A DNA stretch of 64,000 nt from positions 186,001 to 250,000 of the forward strand of contig CAYQMX010000006.1 of NCBI GenBank assembly GCA_964418745.1, given 5' to 3'. Positions 42,767 through 51,544 of this stretch are shown here, piece by piece. This stretch comes from Scleromatobacter sp964418745. GTDB lineage: Bacteria; Pseudomonadota; Gammaproteobacteria; Burkholderiales; Burkholderiaceae_C. Within the stretch, counting starts at the first letter, position 1, and every line of letters begins with the position of its first letter. The notes under the pieces are model-generated. The model made no database searches, was not told the origin of the DNA, and saw only the letters and a list, made by a program, of their open reading frames with translations. The position numbers were made by a program, and so were the translations under genes.

Positions 42767-44411
42767 AGCGTTGACGCAGCATCTCCCGCAGGAGCCCGCG
42801 CCGGATGGTGCGGTTGCTCTGCGCGGGATCGTTCCACCACCAACCGTCGGCCTTCATGTCGGCGGCAGCGGCGACGAAGCGGTCCAGCACCGCCTCGAAG
42901 TCGCCGTCGCCGTAGTTCAGGCTGAAGATCAGGCGACCCGTGCCCACCCAGCTGAGTGCCAGGCCATGCGCGCGCAGGTAGAACTGCAGCATCCAGTTGT
43001 AGCGCGACGGCTGTTCGTACAGCACCGTCCATATCGACGACAGGTTGGCCACGCGCACCGGCACGCCGGCCTCGGCCAGGCGGGCGTTGAAGCGGGCGGC
43101 GCGCGCGTTCCAGCGTTCGTCGACGCCGTCGTACATCGCCTGCACGTCGGCGCGCTCGAGGCGCTGCAGGAAGGCGTTCATCGCGCCCATCACGTACGGG
43201 TGCGAGTTGAAGGTGCCGCGCGCGAAGCAGATGTCGGCGGGGCGATCCTCGCGGAAGCGCTTCATCAGGTCGCGCCGGCCGCACACCACGCCCACCGGCA
43301 GGCCGCCGCCCAGCGACTTGCCGTAGGTGACCATGTCGGCCTGGACGCCGAAGTACTCCTGCGCACCGCCGGGCGCCAGGCGGAAGCCGACAAAGATCTC
43401 GTCCAGGATCAGCACGATGCCGCGTTCGGTGCAGACCTGGCGCAGTTGCTGCAGCCACGCGGTGTAGGCGGCGCGGTCGAAATGCGCGCGCCGGCCGCTG
43501 TCGACCAGCGACGAGTCGCCCGGCGCCGCGGCGTTCGGGTGCAGGGCCTGCAGCGGGTTGACCAGCACGCAGGCGATGTCCTTGCGGGTGCGCAGCACCT
43601 GCAGCGTCTCGGCCTTCATCTCTTCCAGCGTGTAGGTCTCGCGCGGCGGCAGCGGGTTGCCCGGGCCGGGCTGCACGTCCTCCCACCAGCCGTGGTACGC
43701 GCCGCAGAAGCGCACCAGGTACTTGCGGCGCGTGTGGTAGCGGGCCAGGCGCACCGCCTGCATCACGGCCTCGGTGCCCGACATGTGGAACGACACCTCG
43801 TCCAGGCCGGAGATGCGCTGCAAGTGGCGCACGTTGTCCAGCAGCACCGGGTGGTAGGCGCCCAGCACCGGGCCCAGCGCGCTGACGCGCAGGGCGCCCT
43901 CGGCGATGCATTCCTTGTAGAAGTCGTAGCCGAACAGGTTGACGCCGTAGGAGCCGGTGAGGTCGTGGAAGACGTTGCCGTCGAGATCCGCCACGGTCAC
44001 GCCGGACGACGCCTGCAGGAAGCTGCCGGTCTTCAGGTGCTGGCGCAGATACGGGCTGTACTGGTACGGCACGCGGTAGCTGCCGGTGAACTGCAGGTCG
44101 GAGATGCCGGCGCTGGCCTGCGCGGTGAGGGCGGCGCTCTTCGGGAAGCGCTCGGCGTACAGCGCGGCCAGCCGCTCGAAGCCGGCGCGGCGCGCGCGCT
44201 GCACGTCGTCGGGCGCGCCGTCGGAGTCGAAGAAGCGCTGCGCGTCGTAGGCGTAGCCCGGCAGCAGGCCGGCCACGCGCTTGGCCATCTTCGAATGGCC
44301 CGTGAGCGAGGCGTGCTTGGCACGCGAGAGTTCGAGGCGTCGTTTGGCGCGCGGGGCCACCAGGGCGAGCGCGGCAAGCATCAGGGCAGAGAGTGCGAAG
44401 GTGGATTCCAT
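42720..44411 (-). CDS. Membrane-anchored class III aminotransferase
   Basis: A PLP enzyme of 563 residues related to glutamate-1-semialdehyde aminotransferase. PLP lysine Lys365 is in VTYGKSLGGGLPVG, with LILDEIFVGFR upstream and FHMSGTEAVMQAVRLAR as the cofactor-phosphate region. Unlike the soluble relatives of about 430 residues, it has an N-terminal helix (about 5-20) followed by RAKRR, then about 100 extra residues. It diverges from psd by 53 bp. The membrane anchor suggests a lipid-linked or membrane substrate. Confidence 0.87.
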   Translation of the reverse strand: MESTFALSALMLAALALVAPRAKRRLELSRAKHASLTGHSKMAKRVAGLLPGYAYDAQRFFDSDGAPDDVQRARRAGFERLAALYAERFPKSAALTAQASAGISDLQFTGSYRVPYQYSPYLRQHLKTGSFLQASSGVTVADLDGNVFHDLTGSYGVNLFGYDFYKECIAEGALRVSALGPVLGAYHPVLLDNVRHLQRISGLDEVSFHMSGTEAVMQAVRLARYHTRRKYLVRFCGAYHGWWEDVQPGPGNPLPPRETYTLEEMKAETLQVLRTRKDIACVLVNPLQALHPNAAAPGDSSLVDSGRRAHFDRAAYTAWLQQLRQVCTERGIVLILDEIFVGFRLAPGGAQEYFGVQADMVTYGKSLGGGLPVGVVCGRRDLMKRFREDRPADICFARGTFNSHPYVMGAMNAFLQRLERADVQAMYDGVDERWNARAARFNARLAEAGVPVRVANLSSIWTVLYEQPSRYNWMLQFYLRAHGLALSWVGTGRLIFSLNYGDGDFEAVLDRFVAAAADMKADGWWWNDPAQSNRTIRRGLLREMLRQRFSGSPSPTTTRRAGA

Positions 44412-44464
44412 GATTCATTCAATGAAAGCAGCTTCGGGATGTACCCGTTCGAATTGACAAGCGT

Positions 44465-45385
44465 ATGAAAAAACATTTCCGCCGGCTGCTGGCGCAGGAA
44501 GACCTGAACTTCCTGCTCACCAACCGCGTCCCGCGCATCGCGCTGACGCATTTCATGGGTCGGTTCAGCAAGATCCGCAACCCGATCGTCAGCCGCGCCT
44601 CGATCGGCATGTGGAAGCTGTTCACGGACCTCGACCTGAGCGACGCGCGCACGCGCAAGTTCAGGTCCATGCACGACTGCTTCACCCGCGAACTGATGCC
44701 CGGTGCCCGCGCGATCGACCCCGATCCGGCGGTGCTCACGTCGCCCTGCGACGCCATCGTCGGCGCCTGCGGCGCGGTGGCCGGCACCACGGTGTTCCAG
44801 GCCAAGGGCTTCCCGTACAAGCTCGAGGAGCTGTTCGGCCCCGGCACCGACCCCGCGCCGTTCCGCGACGGCCGCTTCGTCACGCTGCGGCTGACCTCGG
44901 CGATGTACCACCGCTTCCATGCGCCGCACGACTGCGACGTGCACCATGTCAGCTACCTCACCGGCGACACCTGGAACGTGAACCCGATCGCGCTCAAGCG
45001 CGTCGAGAAGCTGTTCTGCCGCAACGAACGCGCGGTGCTCAGCGCGCGGCTGCGGCGCGGCAACTTCCCGATCGCCATCGTGCCGGTGGCCGCCATCCTC
45101 GTGGCCAGCATCCGGTTGCGCTTCACCGACGTGCTGCTGCACCTGCGCTACCGCGGCCCCAACGAGATTCCGGTGCAGGCGCGCTTCGCCAAGGGCGAGG
45201 AGATGGGTGGCTTCCAGCACGGCTCGACCATCATCGTGTTCGTGCCGGCCGGCTTCGAGCTGGCCGACGGCATCGCCACCGGTGCGCGCATCCGCATGGG
45301 CCAGCCGCTGATGCGCCTGCCGCCGCTGCCGCGCGAGGCGGGCGATGCCGAGGCCGCGAAGGCGTTGGACCAGGTGCCCGCATGA
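44465..45385 (+). CDS. psd: Phosphatidylserine decarboxylase, proenzyme
   Basis: A 306-residue self-cleaving, pyruvoyl-dependent decarboxylase. The processing site is GFQHGSTIIVF (Ser254; HGST instead of LGST), with Asp96 (SPCDA) and His152 (RFHAPHD) completing the protease-like triad. FTRELMPGARAID is the usual N-terminal motif. It makes phosphatidylethanolamine from phosphatidylserine, or acts on a related aminophospholipid. Its stop overlaps the first of the 65-nt repeats (ATGA). Confidence 0.9.
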   Translation: MKKHFRRLLAQEDLNFLLTNRVPRIALTHFMGRFSKIRNPIVSRASIGMWKLFTDLDLSDARTRKFRSMHDCFTRELMPGARAIDPDPAVLTSPCDAIVGACGAVAGTTVFQAKGFPYKLEELFGPGTDPAPFRDGRFVTLRLTSAMYHRFHAPHDCDVHHVSYLTGDTWNVNPIALKRVEKLFCRNERAVLSARLRRGNFPIAIVPVAAILVASIRLRFTDVLLHLRYRGPNEIPVQARFAKGEEMGGFQHGSTIIVFVPAGFELADGIATGARIRMGQPLMRLPPLPREAGDAEAAKALDQVPA

Positions 45386-45614
45386 GCGCACGAACGGCCG
45401 CTCCGAAGGGCGCTCGCGCCGCAGTCCGCAGGACGGAGGTTGCCTGATGAGCGCACGAACGGCCGCTCCGAAGGGCGCTCGCGCCGCAGTCCGCAGGACG
45501 GAGGTTGCCTGATGAGCGCACGAACGGCCGCTCCGAAGGGCGCTCGCGCCGCAGTCCGCAGGACGGAGGTTGCCTGATGAGCGCACGAACGGCCGCTCCG
45601 AAGGGCGCTCGCGC
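45382..45614 (+). repeat. 65-nt tandem repeat, 3.6 perfect copies, interlocked mini-ORFs
   Basis: Identical units start at 45382, 45447 and 45512; a fourth (45577-45614) matches for 38 nt. Each unit has GGAGG, a 7-nt spacer, ATG and a 21-codon frame beginning MSARTAAPKGAR whose stop shares one base with the next ATG (TGATG). The first ATG overlaps the psd stop; the fourth frame runs on and ends in ATGA over the start of the flippase gene at 45657. Since 65 is not a multiple of 3, each unit is read in a new frame. On the minus strand the repeat is merely an open frame. Confidence 0.95.
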
Positions 45615-45656
45615 GCACGCCGATCGCCGCGTGGGCCCCGGGCCGGCGTGGGCCGG

Positions 45657-46637
45657 ATGAGTCCCGCGCGCCGGGCCACCGTCGCGCGGCGCGCGGGCGG
45701 GGCGCTCGCGCTCGTGCTGGTGCTCGTCGCGCTGGACTTCGTCTGGCGCGACCTGAGCCTGGTGGCGCTCGCACACGCCCTGCACCGCCAGCCGCCGCTG
45801 CGCCTGGCCGCCTGCCTGGGGCTGACCGCCGCGAGCTTCGCCTGCCTGGCGCTGTACGACGTCGTCGGCGTGCGCGTGGCGGCGCCCGGCCGCGTGGGTA
45901 CGCGGCTGGCGCTGCTGGCCGGCGCCACCAGCGCGGCCGTCGCCAACACGCTGGGCTTCCATGCCGTGTCGGGCTCGGCGGTGCGCGCGCACCTGTACCT
46001 GCCGGCCGGCCTCACGGGCGCGCAGGTGGCGCGCGTGGTGTCGACGTCGTGGCTGGCGCTGGTGGCCGGCAACGCGGCGATGCTGGCCGGCGCCGAGCTG
46101 GTGCAGGCCGCCACCGGACCCGATCCGGCCTGGCACGCGGCGGCAGGCGTCGCCCTCGAATCGCTGTTGATCGGGTGGCTGTGGTGGCTGGCGCGCGGCC
46201 CGCGCCAGGTCGCGCTCGGCCGCTGGCGCCTGCCGATGCCGCCGGCCAGGGTGGCGCTGTGCCTGATGACGCTCGGCGCGGTCGAGAGCGCCACGGCCAT
46301 CGGTGCGCTCCATGTCCTGCTGCCCGGCGACCTCGCGCCGCCGTTCGACGTCTTCGCGGTGGGCTGCATCGCCGCGGTGCTGCTCGGCGTCGTCTCGCAC
46401 GCACCGGGCGGACTGGGCGTCTTCGAGGCCGGGATGACGGCCGTCCTGTCCGGCCGCGGCCGGCCCGACCTGCTGGCGGCGCTGCTGCTGTACCGGCTGC
46501 TCTACAACCTGCTGCCGTTCGCGCTGGCCGTGCTGGCGCTGGGCCTGCGGTCGGGCGGGGGGACCCTCGCGCGGCGGCTGGGCGCCTGGCGGACCGGCCG
46601 GCGCGGTCGGCGACCGGCATGCCGCGCCGGCGCCTGA
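45657..46637 (+). CDS. YbhN/MprF-N-like membrane flippase (UPF0104)
   Basis: A 326-residue polytopic protein with about eight helices. Motifs of the lysylphosphatidylglycerol-flippase-like family are seen: GFHAVSGSAVRAHLY near residue 100, and VVSHAPGGLGVFEAGM near 250, followed by LLYRLLYNLLPF. The start overlaps the stop of the last repeat mini-ORF (GGATGA), so translation is probably coupled to the repeat array and thus to psd. It may flip the lipid product of the cluster. Confidence 0.87.
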   Translation: MSPARRATVARRAGGALALVLVLVALDFVWRDLSLVALAHALHRQPPLRLAACLGLTAASFACLALYDVVGVRVAAPGRVGTRLALLAGATSAAVANTLGFHAVSGSAVRAHLYLPAGLTGAQVARVVSTSWLALVAGNAAMLAGAELVQAATGPDPAWHAAAGVALESLLIGWLWWLARGPRQVALGRWRLPMPPARVALCLMTLGAVESATAIGALHVLLPGDLAPPFDVFAVGCIAAVLLGVVSHAPGGLGVFEAGMTAVLSGRGRPDLLAALLLYRLLYNLLPFALAVLALGLRSGGGTLARRLGAWRTGRRGRRPACRAGA

Positions 46638-46662
46638 CCCGGCCCTGCCCGATCGATCCCGG

Positions 46663-48033
46663 CTACCGGGCGCGCGCCCGCACCGCCGCGTCGGCGACCC
46701 GGTGCAAGCCGGCGGCCAGGCCCAGCGACACCAGCACCAGGCCGACCACGAGCCCGACCCAGAAGCCGTAGATCTTCATCGGGGCGCCGGCCGCGAGTCC
46801 GTGATACGCCAGCCACGTGCCCGCCGGCACGCCGAACACCCAGAAGGCGCCCAGCATCAGCACCATCGGCATCAACGTGATCTTGTAGCCGCGCAACGCG
46901 CCGATCGCCGTGACCTGCGTCGCGTCGAACAGTTGCCAGAAGGCGGCGAACAGCAGCAGGTCGGCCGCCAGCGCCTGCACCGCGGGATCGCTGCTGTAGA
47001 GCGCCGCGGCCTCGTGGCGCAGCAGGATGATCGGCGCCATCGCCAGCGCCCCGAACACGAGCCCCGCGCCGATGCCGCTCCACGCGATCGCGCGCGCCGC
47101 GCCCGCGTCGCCCGCCCCGAGCGCCTGCCCGACCCGGATCGTGCTCGCCGCCGACAGGCCCATCGGAACCATGAAGATGAGGGCCGAGAAGTTCAACGCG
47201 ATCTGGTTCGCCGCGATCTGCGTCTGCCCGAACCTACCGACGAGGACCGCGACGCTGCAGAACGCCGCCACTTCCGCGAACCCGGCGCCGCCCATCGGCA
47301 GCCCGAGCCGCAGCAGCCGCTTCTGCGCCTTCCAGGTGGGCAGCCGCCAGGACTGCCAGAGCGCGTAGGGTCGGTAGGCCGGCGCCCAGGCGATCCACGC
47401 CACCAGGGCCGCCAGCGCCGCCCACATCCCGATGCCGGTGGCCCACCCGCAGCCCGCGCCGCCCATGGCGGGCAGCCCGAGGCGGCCGTAGATCAGCAGC
47501 CAGTTCAACACGCCGTTGATCGCCAGGCCGACGAATGCCAGCACCATGATGGGCCGCACCTGGTCGATGCTGGACGAGAAGAACGCCAGCGCGCGATACA
47601 CCAGCGCCGCCGGCAATCCCAGGGCGATGCCCCAGAGGAAGATCCCGGTGCGCTGCGCCAGCAGCGGGTCGATGCGGAACGCCACCAGCAGGTCGGGCGC
47701 CCAGGGCACCAGGACCAGGGGCAGCAGTCCCACGCCCGCCGCCAGCCAGACCCCCTCGCGCGCATCGCGGGCGACCGCGGGATGATCGCCGGCGCCGAAG
47801 TGATGCGCGATGATCGGCGACACCGCCTGCACCACGCTCATCAAGGCGATGAAGACGGGGATCCACAAGGCGACGCCGAGGCCGACGACGGCCTGGTCGA
47901 ATGCACCGGCGTGGCCGGACATGATCGTGTCGAGCAGCCCCATCAGCACCTGGGCGACCTGGGACAGGATGATGGGCGTGGCGAGGGGCAGGAGCGCGCG
48001 GACTTCGTGCTTGAACCGCTGGAGGACGATCAT
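46663..48033 (-). CDS. MATE-family efflux transporter
   Basis: A 456-residue, 12-helix sodium- or proton-driven multidrug exporter of the NorM type: PIILSQVAQVLMGLLDTIMSGHAG in helix 1 and its half-repeat AANQIALNFSALIFMVPMGLSAASTIRVGQALGAGD. ATG 48033 is used; the 26 extra residues from 48111 are basic and low-complexity. It is convergent with the flippase gene, 25 bp apart. Confidence 0.92.
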   Translation of the reverse strand: MIVLQRFKHEVRALLPLATPIILSQVAQVLMGLLDTIMSGHAGAFDQAVVGLGVALWIPVFIALMSVVQAVSPIIAHHFGAGDHPAVARDAREGVWLAAGVGLLPLVLVPWAPDLLVAFRIDPLLAQRTGIFLWGIALGLPAALVYRALAFFSSSIDQVRPIMVLAFVGLAINGVLNWLLIYGRLGLPAMGGAGCGWATGIGMWAALAALVAWIAWAPAYRPYALWQSWRLPTWKAQKRLLRLGLPMGGAGFAEVAAFCSVAVLVGRFGQTQIAANQIALNFSALIFMVPMGLSAASTIRVGQALGAGDAGAARAIAWSGIGAGLVFGALAMAPIILLRHEAAALYSSDPAVQALAADLLLFAAFWQLFDATQVTAIGALRGYKITLMPMVLMLGAFWVFGVPAGTWLAYHGLAAGAPMKIYGFWVGLVVGLVLVSLGLAAGLHRVADAAVRARAR

Positions 48034-48268
48034 CGATTGGGGAAGGCAGCGTTTGCAGGCGTGACGACGCCGGGGCGTCCGACGGACGATCGCCGGTCCG
48101 CGGGGGCGCATGACCGGCGCCGGGCGGGCCGGTGCAGGCGACTGTAACCGCCACCTGCCGCCGCCCGAGGCTGCAGCGCCCCGCCCGATCGCGGCCGGCG
48201 TCGGTCGGGACGATGCCGGGCAACCGGCGAGACCTGCTAACGCGCGGGTGCCGCCCGTGCGTCGACGC

Positions 48269-50263
48269 CTACGCCACCACGCCGGCGTTCATCCGCGCCA
48301 GCCAGCGGTAGAGCGTCCCGGCCGCCAGCACGAAGCCCGCGCCGCCCAGCCACAGTGCCGGTCCCGCGAAGCCGTCGCCGACCAGGGCCAGTGGCGCATC
48401 CTTGCCGCTGAACACGGTCAGCGCGGCGATGGCCACGCCGAACAGGCCTTCGCCGACGATCATGCCGCTGGCCAGCAGCACGCCGAGCTGACGGGCCGTC
48501 GCCGGCCGGGGCAATGCGTCGGCGCGGCGTTCCCAGGCCCAGCCGACGAAGGCGCCGACGATGACCGTCAGCGTCGTGCCCATCGGCAGGTAGATGCCCA
48601 GGCCGACGGCCAGCGGCGGCAGCTGCGCGTGGCTGCCGGGCTTGCGCAGGCGCTTGATCGCCTCGTCGACGACCACGATCACGACGCCCAGCAAGGCCCC
48701 CTTGCCGAGCAGGTTCCAGTCCAGGTCGCCTTGCAGCACGCCCTTGGCCAGGGCCGAGATCAGCGCCGCCTGCGGGGCCGCCAGCGCCTTGGTCGCGCTG
48801 GCGCCGGGTGCGCCGGCGAAGCCGTAGGCCTTCTGCAGCAGGTCCAGCACCGGCGGGATCACGAGCGCGCCGGCCACCGTGCCGATGGCCAGGGCCACCT
48901 GCTGGCGCCAGGGCGTCGCGTCCACCAGCTGGCCGGTCTTGAGATCCTGCAGGTTGTCGTTGGCCACCGTGGCCGCGGCGACGACGACGGCGGTGACGAA
49001 CAGCGTGAACGCCACCAGCGCCTGGGACGCGCCCGCGGGCAGCATCGGCTCGACGACAAGCGCGATGAGCAGCGCGGCGGTGATGACGACGATGATGGCC
49101 ACGCCCGAGAGCGGGCTGTTGCTCGAGCCGATCAGGCCGGCCATGTAGCCGCACACGGCGGCGACGAAGAAGCTCATCAGCGCGATGAACGCGATGCCGC
49201 CGGTCACGAGGATGACGGTGGCCGAGCCCAGGCCCGCGCCCGTGCTCATGTCGGCCAGCAGCCAGCCGATGGGCACCAGGCAGGCGAGCGTGACGCCGGC
49301 GACCCAGCCGATGGGCAGGTCCTGCTCGGTGCGCGGCAGTGTCGCCCCCTGGCCGGCCTGGCGCACGCGCGAGGCGGCCAGGGCCGAGGCCAGGCCGGTG
49401 GCGACGGGCTTGACGAGCTTGACCAGTGTCCAGACGGCGGCCACGGCGATCGCGCCCGCGCCGATGAAACGCACCTGCTTGGCCCAGACGTGGTTGGCGA
49501 CCGCCGCCACGTCGGCGCCGGCGTCGAAGGGCAGCAGGCCGGTGAGGTGCGGCACGGCGCCGGCCCAGGCGATCAGGACGCCCGCGAGCATGGCCACGCC
49601 CACCCACAGGCCGACCAGGTGGCCGACGGCCAGCAGGGCCAGCGACAGGCCGAAGTCGACCCCGGTGGCCGCGTTGCTGCTGCGGCCCAGGCGGAAGTAG
49701 CCCTGCAGGTCGGCTGCGAACAGCTGCGTCGCGATGACGGCCTGGAAGGCGGCCGAGGCGATGCCGCCCCAGACGATCGCGAGCAGGCCGGCGCGGTTCT
49801 CCGCCGCCGCGCCTTCGCCCCCGGCGCCCACCTTGAGCACCTCGGCGCAGGCCACGCCCTCAGGGTAGGGCAGGTCGGACGTGGTCACGAGCGCGCGACG
49901 CAGCGGGATCGAGTAGGTCACGCCCAGCACGCCGCCCATCGCGCAGATGATCACGCAGGTGACGTACGGGAAGCCGGTCCACCAGCCGACCATCACCAGG
50001 CCGGGCAGCACGAAGATGATGGAGGAGATCGCACCGGCCGCCGACGCGACGGTCTGCACGATGTTGTTCTCCTGGATGGTCACGCCGCGCGCGTAGCGCA
50101 GCAGGCCCATGGAGATGACCGCCGCGGGGATCGACGTGGCGAAGGTCAGGCCGGCCTTGAGGCCGAAGTAGACGTTGGCCGCCGTGAACAGCAGCGTGAT
50201 CAGCAGGCCGAGCACGACGCCGCGCAGGGTCAGCTCGTTGTTGGAAGGGGCGACGGCTTTCAA
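48269..50263 (-). CDS. OPT-family oligopeptide/metallophore transporter
   Basis: A 664-residue transporter with about 15 helices. Family motifs are ELTLRGVVLGLLITLLFTAANVY at the start, PYPEGVACAEVLKVG near 130, and GVLLASGMIVGEGLFGVA near the end. Bacterial OPT proteins of this type take up peptides or metal chelates. The start is TTG 50263 with GAGGAG 5-10 nt upstream on the minus strand; no ATG fits better. Confidence 0.9.
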   Translation of the reverse strand: MKAVAPSNNELTLRGVVLGLLITLLFTAANVYFGLKAGLTFATSIPAAVISMGLLRYARGVTIQENNIVQTVASAAGAISSIIFVLPGLVMVGWWTGFPYVTCVIICAMGGVLGVTYSIPLRRALVTTSDLPYPEGVACAEVLKVGAGGEGAAAENRAGLLAIVWGGIASAAFQAVIATQLFAADLQGYFRLGRSSNAATGVDFGLSLALLAVGHLVGLWVGVAMLAGVLIAWAGAVPHLTGLLPFDAGADVAAVANHVWAKQVRFIGAGAIAVAAVWTLVKLVKPVATGLASALAASRVRQAGQGATLPRTEQDLPIGWVAGVTLACLVPIGWLLADMSTGAGLGSATVILVTGGIAFIALMSFFVAAVCGYMAGLIGSSNSPLSGVAIIVVITAALLIALVVEPMLPAGASQALVAFTLFVTAVVVAAATVANDNLQDLKTGQLVDATPWRQQVALAIGTVAGALVIPPVLDLLQKAYGFAGAPGASATKALAAPQAALISALAKGVLQGDLDWNLLGKGALLGVVIVVVDEAIKRLRKPGSHAQLPPLAVGLGIYLPMGTTLTVIVGAFVGWAWERRADALPRPATARQLGVLLASGMIVGEGLFGVAIAALTVFSGKDAPLALVGDGFAGPALWLGGAGFVLAAGTLYRWLARMNAGVVA

Positions 50264-50372
50264 GCGAACTCCTCGGAATCAAGGCGCGCATCATCCCCCA
50301 AGTGATGCCGGCCGGCATCGGGACAAATCGCAGCGTCGCCTGAAATCCGGGGCGTCGGCGGGCCTGCAGCGT

Positions 50373-50567
50373 TCAGGCGTGCGCGTGGCGGTGGCCGGCG
50401 ACCGTCGCATGCGGGGCGACCATCGCCATGGCCTGCGCCTGCTCGACGCGGGTCGAGGCGACGCGGTACTGGTGGCCGGCCAGCGTGTTGGTGGCCAGCA
50501 GCATCGCGCCGGTCAGCAGCGCGGCGAGGGCGAGGGGGGCGGTGCGGGTGGCGAAGGTCTTGGTCAT
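50373..50567 (-). CDS. Small exported His-rich protein, unknown
   Basis: A 64-residue frame with a clear signal peptide (residues 1-30, LALAALLTGAMLLATNTLAG) and a short mature part ending HATVAGHRHAHA. The His cluster could bind a metal. I recognise no family. It is upstream of the OPT gene in the same direction; start ATG 50567 follows a GGAGCC site. Confidence 0.6.
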   Translation of the reverse strand: MTKTFATRTAPLALAALLTGAMLLATNTLAGHQYRVASTRVEQAQAMAMVAPHATVAGHRHAHA

Positions 50568-50815
50568 GGCGGGCTCCAGGGTTCGTGCGGTTCGTGATCC
50601 GATGGCCGGACTGTAGGGAGCGGAAGGCGCGGTCGCGAGCGGCGTGCGACGGTGCGCACGCCACGGCGGACGAATCGCCGGCCGGCGCGACGGACCGGAA
50701 CGCCTGCCGCGAAGAAGGCGTCGTTGCGCGGTCGGAATCCACCCGCGGCACGACCGCGCGCCCGGCGCCGGCCGGCGCCCTGCACGACCGCGCGCGGCCG
50801 CTGCAGAATGGCGCC

Positions 50816-51457
50816 ATGACCGAATCCACCGCTGTTCCCGAAGGCCTGTTCTCCCACGACGACGGCGTGCTGCGCTGCCAGTGGTGCCGCGCCAGCCCGG
50901 AGTACCGGCGCTACCACGACGAGGAGTGGGGCTTTCCCGTCACCGACGAGCGCCGCCTGTTCGAGAAGATCTGCCTGGAGGGCTTCCAGGCCGGCCTGAG
51001 CTGGCTCACCATCCTCAACAAGCGCGAGGCCTTCCGCCGGGGCTTCGCCAACTTCGAGGCCGAGCAGGTGGTGCGCTTCGGCGAGGCCGACGTCGCGCGC
51101 CTGCTGGCCGATGCCGGCATCGTGCGCCACCGCGGCAAGATCGAATCCACGATCAACAATGCGCGCCGCGTGCTGGAGTTGCGCGAGAAGTGCGGCTCGC
51201 TGGCGGCCTATGCCTGGCGCTTCGAGCCCGCGGCGACGTCGCGGCCGCAGCGGCTGCTGCCGGGCACCGCGCTCGGGCCGTCGGCGGAGGCGGTGGCGAT
51301 GTCCAAGGACCTGAAGCAGCGCGGCTGGTCCTTCGTCGGCCCCACCACCGTCTACGCGTTCATGCAGGCGATGGGACTGGTCAACGACCACTACGAGCAC
51401 TGCCACGCGCGCGAGCCGGCGTTGAAGGCGCGCAGGAAGCTCAAGAAGCCGACCTGA
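50816..51457 (+). CDS. tag: DNA-3-methyladenine glycosylase I
   Basis: A base-excision repair enzyme of 213 residues that removes 3-methyladenine. CQWCRASPEYRRYHDEEWGFP is split by the family into a zinc Cys and His; the other zinc ligands are in HYEHCHARE near the C-terminus. FEKICLEGFQAGLSWLTILNKRE is the usual HhH-flanking core. ATG 50816 fits the family's length; the longer open frame upstream has no support. Confidence 0.94.
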   Translation: MTESTAVPEGLFSHDDGVLRCQWCRASPEYRRYHDEEWGFPVTDERRLFEKICLEGFQAGLSWLTILNKREAFRRGFANFEAEQVVRFGEADVARLLADAGIVRHRGKIESTINNARRVLELREKCGSLAAYAWRFEPAATSRPQRLLPGTALGPSAEAVAMSKDLKQRGWSFVGPTTVYAFMQAMGLVNDHYEHCHAREPALKARRKLKKPT

Positions 51458-51544
51458 GCCGGCGGTGCGGCGGGTGCCGGGGCCGGTCGATCCGGGCGAC
51501 GGGTTCGCCGTCGCGGCGCGCGCCGCCCGGGCGGGCTCGGCCGG

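Noticed and set aside
45382..45614. CRISPR array
   Set aside because: The units are perfectly contiguous, have no spacers and no cas genes nearby.
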